64,000 nucleotides of DNA from Thalassobius sp002708925 (GTDB taxonomy: Bacteria > Pseudomonadota > Alphaproteobacteria > Rhodobacterales > Rhodobacteraceae), in contig NZ_JBNAGJ010000003.1 in the NCBI RefSeq assembly GCF_049803795.1, positions 186,001 through 250,000 of the forward strand, read 5' to 3'. Under the pieces are notes generated by a model that saw only the letters and a list, made by a program, of their open reading frames with translations, searched no databases and had not been told where the DNA came from. Below are positions 52,043-60,895 of the stretch, one piece after another. Position numbers and translations under genes: made by a program. Numbering within the stretch: the stretch's first letter is position 1; each line of letters opens with the position of its first letter.

Positions 52043-52548
52043 TGACCCGGATCGTGGAATTGGATCGCTCCCGGCTGGCCGAGGTGCTTGAAATTTACCC
52101 GGCGGCCTTTCCGGACGAAGAATTGCGCCCCGTGGTGCGGGAACTGGCGGCCTTGCCCGAGGTGCTGCATCTGGCGGCGCAGGAGGGGGACGCTCTGCTG
52201 GGGCATGTGGCCTTTACGCCGGGCCAGGTGGGTGGGCATCGCGTGGCGTTGCTGGGGCCTTTGGCGGTGCATCCGGATCGGCAGAAAATGGGGCTGGGCG
52301 CGGCGCTGGTGACGGCGGGGCTGGCGCGCTCGAAACAGGACGGGGCCGCGCTGGCGCTGGTTCTGGGCGATCCGGGGTATTACGGCCGTTTCGGCTTTGC
52401 GCCCGAGACGCAGGTGACGCCGCCATACCCCATGCCAGCCGATTGGGCACCGGCCTGGCAATCGGTGGCGCTGCGGCCGGGCGCGGACTTGGAGGGCCGG
52501 CTGAAACTGCCCCCGGTCTGGATGCAGCCCGAATTGTGGGCGGACTGA
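52042..52548 (+). CDS. GNAT family N-acetyltransferase
   Basis: 168 residues. The acetyl-CoA-binding motif is LAVHPDRQKMGLGAALVTAG, followed by ALVLGDPGYYGRFGFAPET, which identifies the YhbS-like branch of GNAT. The substrate is unknown. It is read from a TAATG overlap with dnaE and is probably translated by re-initiation. Confidence 0.9.
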   Translation: MTRIVELDRSRLAEVLEIYPAAFPDEELRPVVRELAALPEVLHLAAQEGDALLGHVAFTPGQVGGHRVALLGPLAVHPDRQKMGLGAALVTAGLARSKQDGAALALVLGDPGYYGRFGFAPETQVTPPYPMPADWAPAWQSVALRPGADLEGRLKLPPVWMQPELWAD

Positions 52549-52552
52549 CCCG

Positions 52553-52747
52553 TCAGTAATGCGGCGGTTTTTCGGGGCCGGTATAGATATAGCTGCCCTG
52601 ATCGCTTTCCTGCTGCGCGGCGCGCTCCATCAACATCTGAACGCGGCGTTCCAGCCGGTCGATCTTGTCTTGCTGGCGGGCCACAACGTCTGACAGCTCG
52701 TCTACGTTGCGCATCAGATGGGCCAGTTTTTCTTCGATCTCGGTCAT
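52553..52747 (-). CDS. slyX: SlyX family protein
   Basis: 64 residues: MTEIEEKLAHLMRNVDELSD, then VVARQQDKIDRLERRVQMLM and a GPEKPPHY end. The predicted coiled coil and the PPHY terminus are SlyX hallmarks. The function of SlyX is not established. It is convergent with the GNAT gene, 4 bases away. Confidence 0.9.
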   Translation of the reverse strand: MTEIEEKLAHLMRNVDELSDVVARQQDKIDRLERRVQMLMERAAQQESDQGSYIYTGPEKPPHY

Positions 52748-52868
52748 GGTGGCCTTGGCGTTTGAGGGTCAATCCCGTCTCTTAGCACGCTGCCCGGACA
52801 CGCGAAATACCCTCTGTCTTGTTCGCTTTGCATTCCTGTTGCACTCTGTCCAGCGGGAGGAGACATCA

Positions 52869-53669
52869 ATGAGCATTCAAATACGCGACGAAGGCCGTCT
52901 GCGTGTGATCACGATCGACCGTGTGTCAGCGCGCAATGCGGTGGATCCGCAGACGGCCCAAGCACTCTATGCGGCCTTTCAGGAGTTCGAAGCGGACGAG
53001 GCGTTCGATCTGGCGATCCTGACGGGGGCGGGCGGTACGTTCTGTTCGGGGTTCGACCTGAAGGCCGCTGCCAATGGCGCCGGGGCCCGGTGGATGGCGC
53101 AGCTGGACATTCCTCAGGATTGGGATGCCGTGGCGCAGCCGATGCCGGGGCCGATGGGGCCCACGCGGCTGTCACTCAGAAAGCCGGTGATCGCCGCAAT
53201 CGAGGGCTATGCCGTGGCCGGAGGGCTGGAGCTGGCCGCCTGGTGCGATATGCGCGTCGCCGCCGAGGACGCCACCTTTGGCGTCTATTGCCGCCGCTGG
53301 GGGGTGCCGCTGATCGACGGAGGCACCGTGCGTCTGCCCCGCATTGTCGGGCAGGGGCGGGCCAATGACATGATCCTGACGGGCCGCGCCGTCGGCACCA
53401 CCGAGGCCGCCGAAATGGGGCTGGTGGATCGTGTCGCGCCGCGTGGGGGCGCTTTGGATACGGCTTTGGATCTGGCCGATAGCATCATCCGTTTCCCGCA
53501 GGCCTGTCTGCGCGCCGATCACCTGTCCGCGCGCCCCTCGGGGGGGCAACTGGGGGCTGCTTTGCGCCGTGAATGGCGCTCTTTGCAGAGCTTTACCACC
53601 GAGGGCCAGGCCGGAGCCGCGCGTTTCGCCGCCGGGCTGGGGCGGGGCGGGGCCTTCGATCAGATTTGA
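52869..53669 (+). CDS. Enoyl-CoA hydratase/isomerase family protein
   Basis: 266 residues from ATG 52869 with GGGAGGAG upstream; the frame is open to 52665 but that part is antisense to slyX. The crotonase oxyanion-hole regions are GAGGTFCSGFDLKAA and AIEGYAVAGGLELAAWCDMR. The usual catalytic glutamate region reads GVYCRRWGVPLIDGG, so the exact reaction (hydration, isomerisation or other) is uncertain. It stands alone between slyX and hisG. Confidence 0.88.
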   Translation: MSIQIRDEGRLRVITIDRVSARNAVDPQTAQALYAAFQEFEADEAFDLAILTGAGGTFCSGFDLKAAANGAGARWMAQLDIPQDWDAVAQPMPGPMGPTRLSLRKPVIAAIEGYAVAGGLELAAWCDMRVAAEDATFGVYCRRWGVPLIDGGTVRLPRIVGQGRANDMILTGRAVGTTEAAEMGLVDRVAPRGGALDTALDLADSIIRFPQACLRADHLSARPSGGQLGAALRREWRSLQSFTTEGQAGAARFAAGLGRGGAFDQI

Positions 53670-53697
53670 CGGTGCTGCGGTCCGGCCCGTCCGGTCC

Positions 53698-53735
53698 GGG
53701 CCTGTCTGTCCCGGCCTGTCTGTCTGGGCCTGTCC
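53698..53735. repeat. 14-base tandem repeat downstream of the crotonase gene
   Basis: GGGCCTGTCTGTCC (53698-53711), CGGCCTGTCTGTCT (53712-53725) and a partial GGGCCTGTCC (53726-53735). It lies in the gap between two convergent genes and is likely a slippage-prone spacer with no coding role. Confidence 0.55.
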
Positions 53736-53783
53736 AATCGTCATACCTGCCTGCTCCGGGCGGGGGCCGCCCGGTTGCGCCGC

Positions 53784-54479
53784 CTAATCCACCCTGAGCG
53801 TTGCGCACAGAGCCTGCAACGCGGCGCGTTCTGCGGTGTTCAGCGGTGCCTTGCGGGATCGGAACAGCGTGGCCTGCGATTTCAGCATCAGCCCGTCGGA
53901 CAGGATTTTCAGGTGGTTGGCGCGCAGCGTGTCCCCGGTCGAGGTGATATCGGCCACGGCCTCGGCGGTTTCGTTCTTTACGGTGCCTTCGGTTGCGCCC
54001 TGGCTATCGACCAGCTGATAATCGGCCACGCCATTGTCACGCAGGAATTCGCGCACCAGACGGTGGTATTTGGTGGCGATGCGCAGGCGGAACCCATGCG
54101 CGGCGCGAAATGCCGCCGCCGCCGCGTCCAGATCGTCCAGCGTGTCCACATCGACCCAGCAATTGGGCACCGCGATGATCAGATCGGCATGGCCGAAGCC
54201 CAGCTCGGCCAGTTCCTGCACCTGCTGATCCCACTGGCCCAGTTTTTCGCGCACCAGATCGGTGCCGGTCACCCCCAGATGAATGCGGCCCGCGGCCAGC
54301 TCGCGCGGGATTTCCCCGGCGGACAGCAGCACCAGCTCGATCCCGTCCACCCCGGCAACAGCGCCCGCATATTCGCGATCCGAGCCGGTGCGCGACAAGG
54401 TGATGCCGCGCTCGCCGAACCATTCAAAGGTCTTTTCCATCAAGCGCCCCTTTGAGGGCACACCCAGCTTTACGCTCAT
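53784..54479 (-). CDS. hisG: ATP phosphoribosyltransferase catalytic subunit, short form
   Basis: 231 residues. LGVPSKGRLMEKTFEWFGER begins the catalytic domain, and VDVDTLDDLDAAAAAFRAAH and IVDSQGATEGTVKNETAEAV-type sequence follows. The C-terminal regulatory ACT-like domain is absent, so this is the short HisG that needs HisZ. It catalyses the first step of histidine synthesis. Its ATG overlaps the hisZ stop by 4 bases. Confidence 0.95.
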   Translation of the reverse strand: MSVKLGVPSKGRLMEKTFEWFGERGITLSRTGSDREYAGAVAGVDGIELVLLSAGEIPRELAAGRIHLGVTGTDLVREKLGQWDQQVQELAELGFGHADLIIAVPNCWVDVDTLDDLDAAAAAFRAAHGFRLRIATKYHRLVREFLRDNGVADYQLVDSQGATEGTVKNETAEAVADITSTGDTLRANHLKILSDGLMLKSQATLFRSRKAPLNTAERAALQALCATLRVD

Positions 54480-55558
54480 TTGCCCGCCTCCAGGTCGATC
54501 AGCAGTCCGGGGCGGATGACGCCGCCCACGGCTGGAATTTCCGCGCCCTGGCCCAGAACGCGGGTCAGCGCATCATAGCGCCCGCCAGTGGCGACTGCGG
54601 GCAGATCCGCGCGGGCCTCGGCGTAGAATCCAAAGACGAACCCGTCGTAATATTCCATCGAGGTCCGGCCGTAGCTGGCCTCGAAATCCAGGGTTTCAAT
54701 GTCAATGCCGCGCTTGTCCAGCGCCTTCATCCGGGCGGCCAGACGTTCCACGGCGGCCTCGATTGCGGGCAGGTCCACGGCGATGTCGCGCAGATGTTCC
54801 AGCGCGTTGGGCAGGCTTTCGCGGACCGACAGGATCGCGTCCAGCAGCGAAACCTCGCGTTCCGAGATCGGAGGCGTGGCCGCATCGGCGCGCAGGGTGG
54901 CAATGCGGGCCTCAACCTCAGAGCGGCTGCGCAGCCCGATCTGGGGGGCACCATTGGCAAAGGGATCGTCAGCCGCCAGCAGCGCGGCGCGCGCGGCAGG
55001 CACGGGGGCGCGCCCGGCATAGCGGTCGATCAGCGCTCGGAACCGGCGCGGATGCCAGATGTGACGGCGCAGCGCGGCCTTGCGCGCGGCGGATGTGTCC
55101 AGCCCCTCGACGGCGGCCATCAGAATGCCGATGTCCCCTGTGGCGGCCCGCAGGGGCGTGCTGCCAAGCGCGGATTTGATCAGGCAGAACACCTCGGCGT
55201 CGGCATCGACGGGATTGTTGCGTTCGAACACCTCATAGCCGACCTGAGTGTATTCGTTGGCGCGGGCGGCGTCGTCCTCTTGGCGGCGAAAGACCTCACC
55301 GGCATAGGTGTAGCGGGCGGGTTCGGCGCCGTATTCCATGTGCATCTGCACCACGGGCACGGTGAAATCGGGGCGCAGCATCTGCTCGCCGCGCAGCGCG
55401 TCCGAGGTCACATATGCCCGCGCGCGGATGTCCTCGCCATAAAGATCCAGCAGCGTACCCGCCGGTTGCAGGATCGCGGTTTCAACGGGCTGAGCGCCTT
55501 CGGCTTCGAACCCGGCGCGCAGCTGAGCGGCCCGCGCGCGGATGGTTGCGCGGTCCAT
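54476..55558 (-). CDS. hisZ: ATP phosphoribosyltransferase regulatory subunit
   Basis: 360 residues from ATG 55558, whose first base overlaps the hisS stop (TGATG). It resembles class II histidyl-tRNA synthetases (MLRPDFTVPVVQMHMEYGAE, ARYTYAGEVFRRQEDD) but lacks the anticodon domain. HisZ forms an octamer with short HisG and confers histidine feedback inhibition. Confidence 0.94.
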   Translation of the reverse strand: MDRATIRARAAQLRAGFEAEGAQPVETAILQPAGTLLDLYGEDIRARAYVTSDALRGEQMLRPDFTVPVVQMHMEYGAEPARYTYAGEVFRRQEDDAARANEYTQVGYEVFERNNPVDADAEVFCLIKSALGSTPLRAATGDIGILMAAVEGLDTSAARKAALRRHIWHPRRFRALIDRYAGRAPVPAARAALLAADDPFANGAPQIGLRSRSEVEARIATLRADAATPPISEREVSLLDAILSVRESLPNALEHLRDIAVDLPAIEAAVERLAARMKALDKRGIDIETLDFEASYGRTSMEYYDGFVFGFYAEARADLPAVATGGRYDALTRVLGQGAEIPAVGGVIRPGLLIDLEAGK

Positions 55559-57036
55559 CAATCCTGCCCTTCCAGAATTTCGCGCACCTTGGCGATCAGC
55601 TGATCACGCGGCACTTCGTATTGGCTGGGGCGCTCTTTCCATTCTTCCAGCGTGGCGTTTTCGGCAATTTTCGCGCCCAGGATCAGGTCTTTGATCTGCA
55701 CCACGCCATTGGCCTTTTCATCGCCGCCTTCGATGACGGCGACGGGGCTGTTGCGCTTGTCCGCGTATTTCAGCTGGTTGCCGAAGTTTTTCGGATTGCC
55801 CAGGTACACCTCGGCGCGGATGCCGGCGTTGCGCAGCTCGGCCACCATGGTTTGATAATCGGCCATGCGGTCACGATCCATCACGGTGATGATGACAGGG
55901 CCGGTGGCCTGGCTTTGGATGCGGCCCTTTTCACGCAGCGCGGCCAGCAGGCGATCCACGCCGATGGACACACCCGTGGCGGGCACTTCCTGTCCGGTGA
56001 ACCGCTTGACCAGATCGTCATAGCGCCCCCCGCCAGACACGCTGCCGAATTGGCGTTTGCGGCCCTTTTCGTCGAAGATTTCAAAGGTCAGTTCGGCCTC
56101 GTAAACCGGGCCGGTATAATAGCCCAGGCCGCGCACGACGCTGGGGTCGATGTCGATCCGGTCCGCGCCATAGCCCTGCGCCTGCACCAGCTCGGCGATG
56201 GTTTCCAGCTCTTCGATGCCCTTTTGCCCGATCTGCGAGCCCCCTACGGCAGCGCGCAGATTGGCCAGCGTTTCGGCCGCATCGGCGGCCTTGGAGGTCA
56301 GGAAGGCAATCACTGGCTCGGCCTGATCATCAGACAGGCCAACCCCGTCGATGAACGCCCCCGAGGCATCCAGACGGCCCTTGGTCAGCAGCTCGCGCAC
56401 GCCGGCCTCGCCCACCTTGTCGAACTTGTCGATGGTGCGCAGAACGGCATCGTGATCGGCGGCCTCGCCCAGGCCCATCGCCTCCAGAACGCCATTCAGA
56501 ACCTTGCGGTTATTGACACGCACGATGTAGTCGCCGCGCGGAATGCCGACGGTTTCCAGCGTGTCCGACAGCATCGAGCAGATCTCGGCATCCGCTGCCA
56601 CGCTGGCCGCGCCCACGGTGTCCGCATCGCACTGGTAAAACTGGCGATAGCGGCCCGGTCCGGGCTTTTCGTTGCGCCACACGGGCCCCATTGCATAGCG
56701 GCGATAGGGGGTGGGCAGATCGTTGCGGTGCTGGGCATAAACGCGGGCCAGGGGCGCTGTCAGATCATAGCGCAGCGCCAGCCATTTTTCGTCATCGGCC
56801 TCTTGCCAGGCAAAGACGCCCTCGTTCGGGCGGTCCACGTCGGGCAGGAATTTCCCCAGCGCCTCGACGGTTTCCACGGCGCTGCTTTCCAGCGCTTCAA
56901 AGCCGTAATGATGGTAAACCCCGGCGATCTTTTGCAGCATATGGGCGCGCTCGGTCACCTCGGCGCCGAAATAGTCGCGGAAGCCCTTGGGCGTTTCTGC
57001 CTTGGGGCGGGGGGCTTTCTTCTGCTTGGCCATCAT
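55558..57036 (-). CDS. hisS: Histidine--tRNA ligase
   Basis: 492 residues; a second ATG three bases later is an equal start. Motif 2 is MGPVWRNEKPGPGRYRQFYQ. The HisA-type histidine loop is VVRGLGYYTGPVYEAEL, and motif 3 is GVSIGVDRLLAAL. A C-terminal anticodon-binding domain follows (VIITVMDRDRMADYQTMVAE). It charges tRNA-His. It heads the hisS-hisZ-hisG operon, all joined by overlaps. Confidence 0.96.
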   Translation of the reverse strand: MMAKQKKAPRPKAETPKGFRDYFGAEVTERAHMLQKIAGVYHHYGFEALESSAVETVEALGKFLPDVDRPNEGVFAWQEADDEKWLALRYDLTAPLARVYAQHRNDLPTPYRRYAMGPVWRNEKPGPGRYRQFYQCDADTVGAASVAADAEICSMLSDTLETVGIPRGDYIVRVNNRKVLNGVLEAMGLGEAADHDAVLRTIDKFDKVGEAGVRELLTKGRLDASGAFIDGVGLSDDQAEPVIAFLTSKAADAAETLANLRAAVGGSQIGQKGIEELETIAELVQAQGYGADRIDIDPSVVRGLGYYTGPVYEAELTFEIFDEKGRKRQFGSVSGGGRYDDLVKRFTGQEVPATGVSIGVDRLLAALREKGRIQSQATGPVIITVMDRDRMADYQTMVAELRNAGIRAEVYLGNPKNFGNQLKYADKRNSPVAVIEGGDEKANGVVQIKDLILGAKIAENATLEEWKERPSQYEVPRDQLIAKVREILEGQD

Positions 57037-57137
57037 CCGGGTCCTTGCCGATAAACTCGCGCCCGCGTCTAGCGGATGCAGCCCTAAGGGGCAAGAAGCA
57101 GCTTGGCCACCAGAGGCATTCGTATGGATTAAAGCGC

Positions 57138-57557
57138 CTAGATCACACCGATTTCGGCCAGCGCGGCGGACAGCTCGGCGGGCAGGGGCTCTTCGGCGGG
57201 GCGGCCCTTGGGCAGGTCGGCGGGGCTGTCCTCGGGTTTCAGATAGCGCCAGCCCTGAAAGGGGCGGCGCAGCGCCTGCGCGGTGCGGTGCAGTTCCGGT
57301 TCCAGCACGATGGCGCAGCGGCGGATGCCGTCCTGGCCCTGTATCTCATCCAGCCTAAGAATGCGTTGACGGCACTGGATGACCCCCTTGATCACCCAGT
57401 AGATCGAGCCCCCGTCCAGAATCTCGGCCTCGCGTTTGGGCCACATCCGGGTGACATGACGCGGCAGCCCGTCCGGCCCCTGTGCCTGCGGCAGCTGCTG
57501 CCAGGCCATCAGGGTTTCCACGCTTTGCGTGCCGACGCTGAGTTTGATGAGGTTCAT
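57138..57557 (-). CDS. DUF1489 family protein
   Basis: 139 residues: MNLIKLSVGTQSVETLMAWQ, then VTRMWPKREAEILDGGSIYW and VIKGVIQCRQRILRLDEIQG. This is the DUF1489 family, almost confined to Alphaproteobacteria and of unknown role. It is 101 bases upstream of hisS on the same strand and divergent from nrdJ. Confidence 0.92.
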   Translation of the reverse strand: MNLIKLSVGTQSVETLMAWQQLPQAQGPDGLPRHVTRMWPKREAEILDGGSIYWVIKGVIQCRQRILRLDEIQGQDGIRRCAIVLEPELHRTAQALRRPFQGWRYLKPEDSPADLPKGRPAEEPLPAELSAALAEIGVI

Positions 57558-57592
57558 GACAAAACTCTATAGATGGTGTATGTTGCGCAGGT

Positions 57593-57614
57593 CAAACACC
57601 AAATGCAGTGTTTG
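57593..57614. promoter_or_regulatory. Inverted repeat upstream of nrdJ
   Basis: CAAACAC (57593-57599) and GTGTTTG (57608-57614) form a perfect 7-bp dyad with an 8-base spacer, in the 192-base gap between DUF1489 and nrdJ. It has the ACAC/GTGT ends of an NrdR-box but not its A/T-rich core. I see no cobalamin riboswitch in the gap. Confidence 0.35.
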
Positions 57615-57749
57615 CGATAAGTTTGGCTTTCCTCCGATTTAGCGTTGACCCGCGCCGGATCAAGCCATAGGGAAGGCGGCCTCGGAAGGGTGTATCTGCT
57701 GCGCCCTTCGGATGCTACACTATTGACACGACTGCACAGGATCCTGCCC

Positions 57750-60014
57750 ATGACCCGTTTTGCCGCCCCGATTTCCGAACAGATCTGGGACATGAAGTAC
57801 CGACTGAAAGAGGCCGACGGCACCCCGCTCGACCGCACGGTCGAGGACACTTGGCGGCGAATCGCGCGGTCCTTGGCGGCGGTGGAACAAGACCCCAAGA
57901 TCTGGGAAGAGAAATTCTATACCGCGCTGGAAGACTTCAAATATCTGCCCGCCGGACGGATCACCGCAGGGGCGGGCACCGGGCGCAAAGTGACGCTGTT
58001 CAACTGTTTCGTCATGGGCACGATCCCCGACAGCATGGGCGGCATCTTCGATATGCTGAAAGAGGCCGCGCTGACCATGCAGCAGGGCGGCGGAATCGGC
58101 TATGATTTCAGCACCATCCGCCCCAAGGGCGCGCCGGTGGCGGGCGTGGCCGCCGATGCCTCGGGGCCGCTGTCGTTCATGGATGTGTGGGATGCGATGT
58201 GCCGCACCATCATGTCCGCAGGTTCGCGCCGCGGCGCGATGATGGCCACCATGCGCTGCGATCACCCGGACATCGAAAACTTCATCACCGCCAAATCCGA
58301 CAGCGCCCGCCTGCGCATGTTCAACCTGTCGGTTCTGGTCACCGATCCCTTCATGGAGGCCGTCAAGGCCGATGGCCCGTGGGAGCTGAAATACGACGGC
58401 AAAGTCTATCACACGCTGCAAGCGCGGGATCTGTGGAACAAGATCATGAAGTCCACTTATGACTTCGCCGAGCCGGGCGTGATCTTCATCGACCGGATCA
58501 ACAAGGCCAATAACCTGAACTATGTCGAGCAGATCGCCGCAACGAACCCCTGCGGCGAACAGCCCTTGCCGCCCTATGGCGCGTGTCTGCTGGGCTCGGT
58601 CAATCTGGCGCGGCTGGTGGCCAACCCGTTCGAGGCAGACGCCGGCCTGGACCTGAACAAACTGGACGATCTGGTGCGCACGGCCATCCGCATGATGGAT
58701 AACGTGGTGGATGCCAGTCAGTTCCCGCTGGAGGCCCAGGCCCAAGAGGCCCAGGCCAAGCGCCGCATCGGTCTGGGTGTGACCGGGCTGGCGGATGCGC
58801 TGCTGATGGTGGGGCTGGAATACGGCACCGACGCTGCTGCCGCTCAGGCCGAGGAATGGCTGAAACAGATCGCGCGGGCGTCCTATCTGGCCTCGGTCGA
58901 TCTGGCCAAGGAAAAGGGCGCGTTCCCGCTGTTTGACGCGGAAAAATTCCTGGCCTCGGGCAACATGATGCAGATGGATGACGACGTGCGCGATGCGATC
59001 CGTGAACACGGTATCCGCAACGCGCTGCTGACCTCGATCGCGCCGACGGGGACGATCAGCCTTTATGCGGGCAATGTCAGCTCGGGGATCGAGCCGGTCT
59101 TTGCCTATGCCTATAATCGCAAGGTTCTGCAAAAGGACGGCTCGCGCACCGAAGAGGAAGTGGTGGATTACGCCGTTCAGATGTGGCGCGATAAATTCGG
59201 CGACACCCCGCTGCCCAGCTATTTCGTCAACGCGCAAACTCTGGATCCGCAGGCGCATGTGAAAATGCAGGCGGCGGCGCAGAAATGGGTGGACAGCTCG
59301 ATCTCCAAGACGATCAACTGCCCCGAGGATATCAGCTTTGAGGCGTTCAAGAACGTCTATATGCAGGCCTATGAGACCGGCTGCAAAGGCTGCACCACCT
59401 ATCGCCCGAATGACGTGACGGGCAGCGTGCTGTCGGTCAGCGAAACCAGCGAGAAAGCCCCCGAGGCCGACACCGGCGCGGACGTCATCTATATGGCCGA
59501 ACCGCTGGATCGTCCGCAGGCGCTGGACGGCCATACCTACAAGCTGAAATGGCCCGATTCCGAGCATGCCATCTACCTGACCATCAACGATATTCTGGTC
59601 AACGGCCATCGCCGCCCGTTCGAGGTGTTCATCAACTCCAAGAACATGGAGCATTACGCCTGGACGCTGGCCCTGACCCGCATGATCTCGGCTGTGTTCC
59701 GCCGCGGCGGAGACGTGTCGTTCGTGGTCGAGGAACTGAAGGCCGTGTTCGATCCGCGCGGCGGAGCCTGGATGCAGGGCAAATACATCCCCTCGATCCT
59801 GGCGGCGATCGGCGGCGTGATCGAGCAGCACCTGATCCGCATCGGTTTCATCGAAGGTGAGGGCATGGGCCTGAAATCCGACCCGCAAGCGCAGGTCGTC
59901 AACCTGGACAACGCCCCCAAGGGCAAAGCCTGCCCCAGCTGCGGTCAATATGACATGCGCATGGTCGAAGGCTGCATGACCTGCGCCAGCTGCGGCCATT
60001 CCAAATGCGGTTAA
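57750..60014 (+). CDS. nrdJ: Adenosylcobalamin-dependent (class II) ribonucleotide reductase
   Basis: 754 residues from ATG 57750. The first redox cysteine lies in VTLFNCFVMGTIPDSMGG. The active-site radical cysteine loop is ATNPCGEQPLPPYGACLLGS, and TSIAPTGTISLYAGNVSSGI follows. The C-terminus has a zinc finger (KACPSCGQYDM, then CMTCASCGHSKCG), typical of NrdJ-Z. It reduces ribonucleotides to deoxyribonucleotides using vitamin B12 and needs no oxygen. Confidence 0.95.
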   Translation: MTRFAAPISEQIWDMKYRLKEADGTPLDRTVEDTWRRIARSLAAVEQDPKIWEEKFYTALEDFKYLPAGRITAGAGTGRKVTLFNCFVMGTIPDSMGGIFDMLKEAALTMQQGGGIGYDFSTIRPKGAPVAGVAADASGPLSFMDVWDAMCRTIMSAGSRRGAMMATMRCDHPDIENFITAKSDSARLRMFNLSVLVTDPFMEAVKADGPWELKYDGKVYHTLQARDLWNKIMKSTYDFAEPGVIFIDRINKANNLNYVEQIAATNPCGEQPLPPYGACLLGSVNLARLVANPFEADAGLDLNKLDDLVRTAIRMMDNVVDASQFPLEAQAQEAQAKRRIGLGVTGLADALLMVGLEYGTDAAAAQAEEWLKQIARASYLASVDLAKEKGAFPLFDAEKFLASGNMMQMDDDVRDAIREHGIRNALLTSIAPTGTISLYAGNVSSGIEPVFAYAYNRKVLQKDGSRTEEEVVDYAVQMWRDKFGDTPLPSYFVNAQTLDPQAHVKMQAAAQKWVDSSISKTINCPEDISFEAFKNVYMQAYETGCKGCTTYRPNDVTGSVLSVSETSEKAPEADTGADVIYMAEPLDRPQALDGHTYKLKWPDSEHAIYLTINDILVNGHRRPFEVFINSKNMEHYAWTLALTRMISAVFRRGGDVSFVVEELKAVFDPRGGAWMQGKYIPSILAAIGGVIEQHLIRIGFIEGEGMGLKSDPQAQVVNLDNAPKGKACPSCGQYDMRMVEGCMTCASCGHSKCG

Positions 60015-60028
60015 CCATTTGAGAATGT

Positions 60029-60127
60029 CACTATTGTGTGACGCTTCACGCGACATGACCTAAACGTTTCAATAGGTCATTTTGGCTGGTGATATGAGAA
60101 TACGGCCTCGGATTTCTTCCGGGGCCG
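60029..60127 (+). repeat. Diverged direct repeat, copy 1, ending in a hairpin
   Basis: CACTATTGTG, then GCGACATGACCTAAACGTTT, CAATAGGTCATTTTGGCT and a hairpin CGGCCTCGGA-TTTCT-TCCGGGGCCG (60103-60127). The same order recurs 606 bases downstream. It starts 15 bases after nrdJ and may serve as its 3' end structure. Confidence 0.75.
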
Positions 60128-60157
60128 TTCGCTAGTCTAAAAAGGACAGACGAATGA

Positions 60158-60445
60158 GGTGGCGCTGGGCTAAAGACATTACAGGCTTTGAAAGGCGGCG
60201 TTCTGCTTCTTCGATGGGTCAAAGACACTTTACTAGGGCCTATCAAAGTCAGAATTGAAAATGAGGAAGTGGAGCGGTTTCTAACAACCCATATCACTCT
60301 TGGTGAGTTACAGAAACATTCTGGATTGCATCAGCAGACGATGCGCAAGCTGTTGCGCCAGAAGTGTATCGAGCCCCTCTATGATCCAAAGAAGATTAGA
60401 GTGTACCTCTACGACAGGGGCGAGGCGTTGGCTGCGATCCAGTAA
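60158..60445 (+). pseudogene. Fragment of a TniQ-like or transposon-associated helix-turn-helix protein
   Basis: The frame opens after a stop at 60157 and runs to 60445 with no convincing start: a TTG at 60188 gives 85 residues. IENEEVERFLTTHITLGELQ and HSGLHQQTMRKLLRQKCIEP, then LYDPKKIRVYLYDRGEALAA look like the C-terminal HTH part seen in TniQ-like proteins and other large transposon-linked regulators. The remainder is missing and base composition is lower in GC than its neighbours. I regard it as a degraded fragment rather than a complete gene. The family call is tentative. Confidence 0.4.
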
Positions 60446-60466
60446 ACTGCCCAAGCTAATGACAGA

Positions 60467-60492
60467 GCCGCGCGTAAGCGCGGCTTTTTTTT
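60467..60492 (+). terminator. Intrinsic terminator after the fragment
   Basis: GCCGCGC-GTAA-GCGCGGC (60467-60484) followed by eight T (60485-60492). This is a strong rho-independent terminator 22 bases after the stop at 60445. Confidence 0.85.
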
Positions 60493-60634
60493 GTGCTTGG
60501 CAACAGCATAGTTGCAATGTTCTGTTGGTAATAATTTCAAAATAGCCAAGAATTCTTACTGATCTATTTTAGTTAAGTGTCTGATTTTATAGGGTTTGGG
60601 TGTTGGGCCGTTGCAAAGTGTTGTGGGCATTCAC

Positions 60635-60732
60635 CACTATTTGTGATGTGTCATGCGACATGGCCTAAATGTTTCAAAAGGTCACTTTGGGCTAAGATTG
60701 TGAGAAAACGGCCTCGTAGCAGTACGAGGCTG
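60635..60732 (+). repeat. Diverged direct repeat, copy 2, ending in a hairpin
   Basis: CACTATTTGTG, then GCGACATGGCCTAAATGTTT, CAAAAGGTCACTTTGGGCT and a hairpin CGGCCTCGTA-GCAG-TACGAGGCTG (60709-60732). Compared with copy 1 at 60029-60127 the linear sequence has diverged, but all ten stem pairs remain, including one G-C to T-A pair exchange. Confidence 0.75.
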
Positions 60733-60850
60733 TTTGTCGCTGTGGTGGGGGGCGGTGATACACCGCCATCATCCTTGTGGACTGTGCAGAAAAGCTTTGA
60801 GGGGCGCTGGGGGTTCCTGGGGGTGGGGATTATTGGATTGCGCTGAACTT

Positions 60851-60868
60851 GATATAGTATAACATAAC
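60851..60868. promoter_or_regulatory. Candidate Zur box of the CobW-CobW-DUF1826 operon
   Basis: GATATAGTATAACATAAC, an imperfect palindrome that reads GTTATGTTATACTATATC on the other strand. It resembles the known proteobacterial Zur box (GTTATGTTATAACATNAC type). It ends 27 bases before the first GTPase gene, a position that would block transcription when zinc is plentiful. Confidence 0.65.
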
Positions 60869-60895
60869 CATCTCCAGACACCCAAGGAGCCCCCG

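Noticed and set aside
57558..57749. Cobalamin riboswitch expected before a B12-dependent reductase
   Set aside because: No B12-box-like GCCACTG or matching stem arrangement is visible in the gap.
57720..60056. 778-residue open frame on the minus strand
   Set aside because: It is antisense to nrdJ, which is certain from its motifs.
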